From assembly GCA_029865265.1 (NCBI GenBank), contig JAOUHG010000034.1, positions 1-36,388 on the forward strand: a stretch of 36,388 bases of DNA. Direction: 5' to 3'. A program made the translations under genes and the position numbers. Of the stretch, positions 33,338-36,388 are shown one piece after another. This stretch comes from Candidatus Krumholzibacteriia bacterium. Its GTDB lineage: Bacteria; Krumholzibacteriota; Krumholzibacteriia; WVZY01; JAKEHA01. Numbering within the stretch: position 1 is the stretch's first letter; each line of letters begins with the position of its first letter. The notes beneath the pieces were generated by a model. The model was not told the origin of the DNA. It ran no database searches and saw nothing but the letters and a program-made list of their open reading frames with translations.

Positions 33338-35625
33338 AGACGAAACCTTCCATCATGGTGCTTTCGGCTCTGGCGATCCTCAGCCTGGGCATCACCCCGG
33401 CAATGGCACAGCAACCCGTGCACCTCTGGAGCCACGGCTTCGGCGGCACGTCCTGGGACCAGGGTACGTCGATCGCCGTGGATGCCGACGGCAACGTCAT
33501 TATCGCGGGGTCGTTCCAGGGCACCATGAACCTGGGCGGCGGCAATCTCACCAGCGCGGGAGACCGCGACATCTTTCTCGCCCAGTTCGGCCCGGGCGGA
33601 GCGCACCAGTGGAGCAAGAGCTTCGGCGGGACGGGATACGACGAAGCCACCGCGGTGGCGGTTGACCCCGCCGGCTATGTACTCGTCACCGGCCGTTTCG
33701 AGAATACGATCAACTTTGGCGGCGGGGCGCTCATCAGCGCCGGCGGTCCGGACATCTTTCTCGCCAGGTTCGGTCCCACGGGAGGCCATAACTGGAGCAA
33801 ACGCTTTGGCAGCACCGGCTGGGACGAAGGGCTGGCCCTGGTGGCGGACATCAGCGGGGGCGCGATCATGGCCGGCGCCTTCGAGGGCGCGGTCCAGTTT
33901 GGGAACACCAGTTCGCTTTACAGCGCCGGCGGCCAGGACATCTTTGTGGCGCGCTACAGCGCCAGCGGTTCCCCCCACTGGGCTCAGTCCTTTGGCGGAA
34001 CGGCGAGCGACCGTGCCGAAGCACTCGCCATGGATTCGGCCGGGGATATCATCGTCACCGGCATCTTTGCCGGTACGGTTGACTTTGGTGGCGGCGGCCT
34101 GGTGAGCAGCGGCTACGACGCGTTCGTTGCCAAGTACACCGCGACCTCGCACCAATGGAGCCAGCGCTTTGGCAACACCGGGGACGATATCGGTACCGCG
34201 GTTGCCACCGATGGAGACAACAACGTCGTCGTGGCGGGCAGCTTTCAGACTTCCATCGACCTGGGGGGTGGAGCCATCTGGGACAACGGGGGCGGAGACA
34301 TCTTCTTCGCCGGGTTCAACGGCGCGGGTGTGCATCAATGGAGCCAGGGCCTCGGCGGATCGTCGGTGGATGAGGCGCACTCACTCGTGTGCGATCCGTA
34401 CGGGGGTATTCTGCTGACCGGCTATTTCTGGGACATTACCAACTTTGGCGGTGATGACCTGGCCAGCGCGGGGTATGCGGATGTTTTTCTCGCCCGCTTC
34501 ACATCCTCGGGCGCGCATCAGTGGAGCACCTCCTTCGGCAGCACCGGCTACGACTACGGACTCGGCGTGGCCCTGTCTGGTGTCGGCAAGGTGCACACGA
34601 CGGGCATGTTTCAGGGCGCGGTGGACTTCGGCGGGGGCGTTCTGACTAGCGCCGGAAGCAGCGATATCTTCGTGGCGCGCTACGGCCCCGAACCGGCCGC
34701 GCCGTTCATCTCGTCGATCGAAGACATCGGCAACGACCAGGGGCGGCTTGTGAAGGTTCGCTTTGTGCGCTCCGGCTTCGACGTTGCCTTTTCCTCCACG
34801 TCGATTGTGAGCTACGAATTGTACCGCCGCGACGATCCGGCGCCGGCGTTTCAATGGGGGCCGCATGATCGCAGTCTGCGCGCGGACGGCTGGACGTTCG
34901 TGGGGTCGGTGCCGGCCCACGCCGAACCTTCCTACGGCATCGACGCCCCCACCATCGGCGACTCCACCATCAGCCTGGGAGACTATTACTCCACGTTCTT
35001 CGTGCGTGCGGCGGCCGCGGCGGCAGGAACCTTCTACGACTCCGCGCCGGATAGCGGCTACTCCATCGACAACCTCGCCCCGGGTGTGCCCGCTGGGCTC
35101 GCGTACAACACCGGCACGCTGACCTGGGACGAGTCCCGCGCCGAGGACTTCGACTACTTCACCGTGTACGGCGCCAACACGCAGGTGTTCGGAGCGGCAA
35201 CCGTGGTGGACTACTGCGTGGCGCCCACGATGGACATCACGGCCGCGGGCTGCGTGTTCTACTTCGTCACCGCCACCGACTTTTCCGGCAACGAGGGCGC
35301 GGCGGCCATGATCAATACCGCCTCCGGGGTGGGCGGAACGCCGAAGGACTACGTTCTTTCCGTCTCCGCGTACCCCAACCCCTTCAACCCGTCCACGACC
35401 GTGCGCTATACGCTTCCCGCGCGGGGTCGTGTGACGGTGGCGGTTTACGACGCGCGCGGGGCGCGGGTCGCGACCCTCGTTGACGCGGACCAGGACGCCG
35501 GCGCCTACACCGAGCGCTGGGATGGGCGCGACGGCGCGGGCCGGACCATGAGTTCGGGGGTGTACTTTGTGCGCGTGGATCACCCCGCCGGAACGAAGGC
35601 CTACAAGATGGTGCTGCTCAAATAA
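33334..35625 (+). CDS. Secreted seven-blade SBBP-type propeller protein with sorting domain (second paralogue)
   Basis: 763 residues from ATG 33334, which overlaps the TGA of the preceding gene as ATGA. This start gives a clean signal peptide (MKTKPSIMVLSALAILSLG, cleavage near AMAQ), whereas the longer frame from 33229 does not. It has the same architecture as its neighbour: seven blades (HLWSHGFGG to HQWSTSFGS), EDIGNDQGRLVKVRF, an FN3-like region with YRRDDPAP and YGIDAPTIGDST, and a sorting domain from Tyr680 (YPNPFNPSTTVRYTL, ending KMVLLK). The linker and C-terminal regions match the first paralogue closely, so the pair arose by tandem duplication. Translational coupling suggests equal amounts and perhaps a joint complex. 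Confidence 0.93.
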   Translation: MKTKPSIMVLSALAILSLGITPAMAQQPVHLWSHGFGGTSWDQGTSIAVDADGNVIIAGSFQGTMNLGGGNLTSAGDRDIFLAQFGPGGAHQWSKSFGGTGYDEATAVAVDPAGYVLVTGRFENTINFGGGALISAGGPDIFLARFGPTGGHNWSKRFGSTGWDEGLALVADISGGAIMAGAFEGAVQFGNTSSLYSAGGQDIFVARYSASGSPHWAQSFGGTASDRAEALAMDSAGDIIVTGIFAGTVDFGGGGLVSSGYDAFVAKYTATSHQWSQRFGNTGDDIGTAVATDGDNNVVVAGSFQTSIDLGGGAIWDNGGGDIFFAGFNGAGVHQWSQGLGGSSVDEAHSLVCDPYGGILLTGYFWDITNFGGDDLASAGYADVFLARFTSSGAHQWSTSFGSTGYDYGLGVALSGVGKVHTTGMFQGAVDFGGGVLTSAGSSDIFVARYGPEPAAPFISSIEDIGNDQGRLVKVRFVRSGFDVAFSSTSIVSYELYRRDDPAPAFQWGPHDRSLRADGWTFVGSVPAHAEPSYGIDAPTIGDSTISLGDYYSTFFVRAAAAAAGTFYDSAPDSGYSIDNLAPGVPAGLAYNTGTLTWDESRAEDFDYFTVYGANTQVFGAATVVDYCVAPTMDITAAGCVFYFVTATDFSGNEGAAAMINTASGVGGTPKDYVLSVSAYPNPFNPSTTVRYTLPARGRVTVAVYDARGARVATLVDADQDAGAYTERWDGRDGAGRTMSSGVYFVRVDHPAGTKAYKMVLLK
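33415..34690 (+). repeat. Seven tandem SBBP-type blades, second paralogue
   Basis: The starts are HLWSHGFGG, HQWSKSFGG, HNWSKRFGS, HWAQSFGG, HQWSQRFGN, HQWSQGLGG and HQWSTSFGS, about 51 codons apart. The fourth copy is degenerate at the Trp-Ser position (WAQS). The number equals that in the first paralogue. Confidence 0.85.
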
Positions 35626-35632
35626 GCCGTAC

Positions 35633-35662
35633 TTGCACGCCGGGGCACATTCGTCCTAGAGT
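35633..35662 (+). promoter_or_regulatory. Probable promoter of the downstream lipoprotein gene
   Basis: TTGCAC (35633-35638), an 18-base spacer, then TAGAGT (35657-35662). Each hexamer matches four of six. It gives a leader of under 20 bases before ATG 35686, so it is plausible but not strong. Confidence 0.4.
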
Positions 35663-35685
35663 CGGGGCGTTCAGGAGGAACCACT

Positions 35686-36315
35686 ATGAACGTCCCGACT
35701 CGTCTCTTGTTGCTCGCCGTTCTTGCCGCCGTCGTTCTCGGCGGTTGTTCCAAGACCAATCTCACCAACCTGTACCGGGATCCCAACTATCCCAGCCAGC
35801 CGCTCACCAACGTGATCGTGGTGGCGGTGGAGCGCAACGAAGACCTGCGCCGCATGTGGGAACAGGCCATCGCCGCGGAGTTCCAGGCGCGCGGCGTCCT
35901 GGCCACGCCGTCGTACCAGGTATTCCCCACGTCGCTGCCCGACAGCCAGCAGGTGCGGGTGGTGATCGACCGCGACGACATGAACGGCGCGGTGGTGACG
36001 CACCGCCTCGCGGTCACCCAGACCGGGAACTTCGGCGGCGGCTACGACAAGCAGACCACGATGTCGCGGCAGGACTACTGGAGCGGCTGGTACCACTCGT
36101 ACTACCAGACGGTGATGCTCGGCTCGCCGCCCCCGGACAAGGAAAAGAAGGGCCGCTACCAGATCGACGTGTGGAGCGCGCTCGACGGTGGCAGGTTCGT
36201 GTGGACGGGAAGCACGGTGGAGATCGACCCGACGTCGGTGGACAAGCTGCGCGAAGAAGTGGCCGGCCAGCTGGTGCCGGAGCTGCAGCGCCAGAACGTG
36301 ATTCCGCAGAACTGA
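35686..36315 (+). CDS. Lipoprotein of unknown function
   Basis: 209 residues. AGGAGG lies 7 bases before ATG 35686. The lipoprotein signal is MNVPTRLLLLAVLAAVVLGGC with lipobox LGGC, and the residue after Cys is Ser, which would favour outer-membrane sorting by the Lol rule known from Escherichia coli. The mature part has a strand VIVVAVERNEDLRRMWEQ and an amphipathic helix EQAIAAEFQARG, then VVTHRLAVTQT, a Tyr/Trp-rich loop (QDYWSGWYHSYYQ), YQIDVWSALDGGRFVWTGST and a terminal helix. The general plan resembles DUF4136-like lipoproteins, but I cannot confirm the family. It follows the two propeller genes by 60 bases and has its own ribosome site. Confidence 0.88.
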   Translation: MNVPTRLLLLAVLAAVVLGGCSKTNLTNLYRDPNYPSQPLTNVIVVAVERNEDLRRMWEQAIAAEFQARGVLATPSYQVFPTSLPDSQQVRVVIDRDDMNGAVVTHRLAVTQTGNFGGGYDKQTTMSRQDYWSGWYHSYYQTVMLGSPPPDKEKKGRYQIDVWSALDGGRFVWTGSTVEIDPTSVDKLREEVAGQLVPELQRQNVIPQN

Positions 36316-36326
36316 CGACTCCCCGG

Positions 36327-36388
36327 CTATGAGCCGTCGCGCGACAGCCAGTCGATGTAGCCCTCTATTTCGGCCAGGGTGGAATCCG
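36327..36388 (-). CDS. C-terminal end of an unidentified protein (continues beyond window)
   Basis: On the minus strand one frame is open from the window edge to TAG at 36327-36329 and gives 19 residues, ending EIEGYIDWLSRDGS, an amphipathic helix. The other two minus frames give either a stop or an unnatural Arg-rich reading. It converges on the lipoprotein gene with 11 bases between the stops. It is too short to name. Confidence 0.55.
   Translation of the reverse strand, partial: DSTLAEIEGYIDWLSRDGS

Overview
The window looks like a chromosomal piece of a high-GC, Gram-negative, probably uncultivated bacterium of the FCB superphylum. Candidatus Eisenbacteria or Krumholzibacteriota would fit, but this is inferred from style and not from a marker gene. 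Four predicted secreted proteins end in the same FlgD-like / type IX (Por) secretion-type sorting domain with a PNPFNP motif. Lipoproteins, TPR proteins and a CHAT protease are frequent. No rRNA, tRNA, CRISPR array, transposase or phage gene was found.

Layout. 1-204: the end of an unidentified plus-strand gene, followed by a good terminator. 298-17267: a minus-strand block of three genes read in the order TPR-CHAT protease, small secreted protein, and a giant 4406-residue secreted mosaic protein with a complete metzincin zinc motif. The last two genes overlap by 8 bases. 17504-20254: a UPF0182 membrane protein. 20398-20943: a small lipoprotein. 21087-22412: a cytoplasmic SGNH-type hydrolase. 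The intergenic region 22413-22641 is divergent and carries two elaborate dyads sharing the half-site RTGCTAA, each laid over a promoter. It separates the hydrolase from a plus-strand BlaI-BlaR1 type pair (22642-25499) in which the M56 protease carries a TPR domain where a beta-lactam sensor would sit.

25686-28680: a short exported protein with GLQIG repeats and a 791-residue sorting-domain protein. 28687-30585 (minus): a GT39-like membrane glycosyltransferase with a TPR tail. 30586-31063: a structured, gene-free stretch with a bidirectional terminator, more hairpins and a perfect 18-bp palindrome. 31064-35625: two tandem paralogues, each with seven SBBP-type blades plus a sorting domain, joined by an ATGA overlap. 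35686-36315: a lipoprotein. 36327-36388: the C-terminal end of a minus-strand gene that runs off the window.

How they may work together. Much of the window is cell-surface or secreted material: cargo, lipoproteins and a polysaccharide or glycan transferase. Two regulated proteolysis modules accompany it. One is the BlaI/BlaR1-TPR pair, whose operators also appear to cover the promoter of the divergent SGNH hydrolase. The other is an exported TPR-CHAT protease beside a giant exported metalloprotease-like protein. The functional links are inferences from order, spacing and sites; nothing here proves them.
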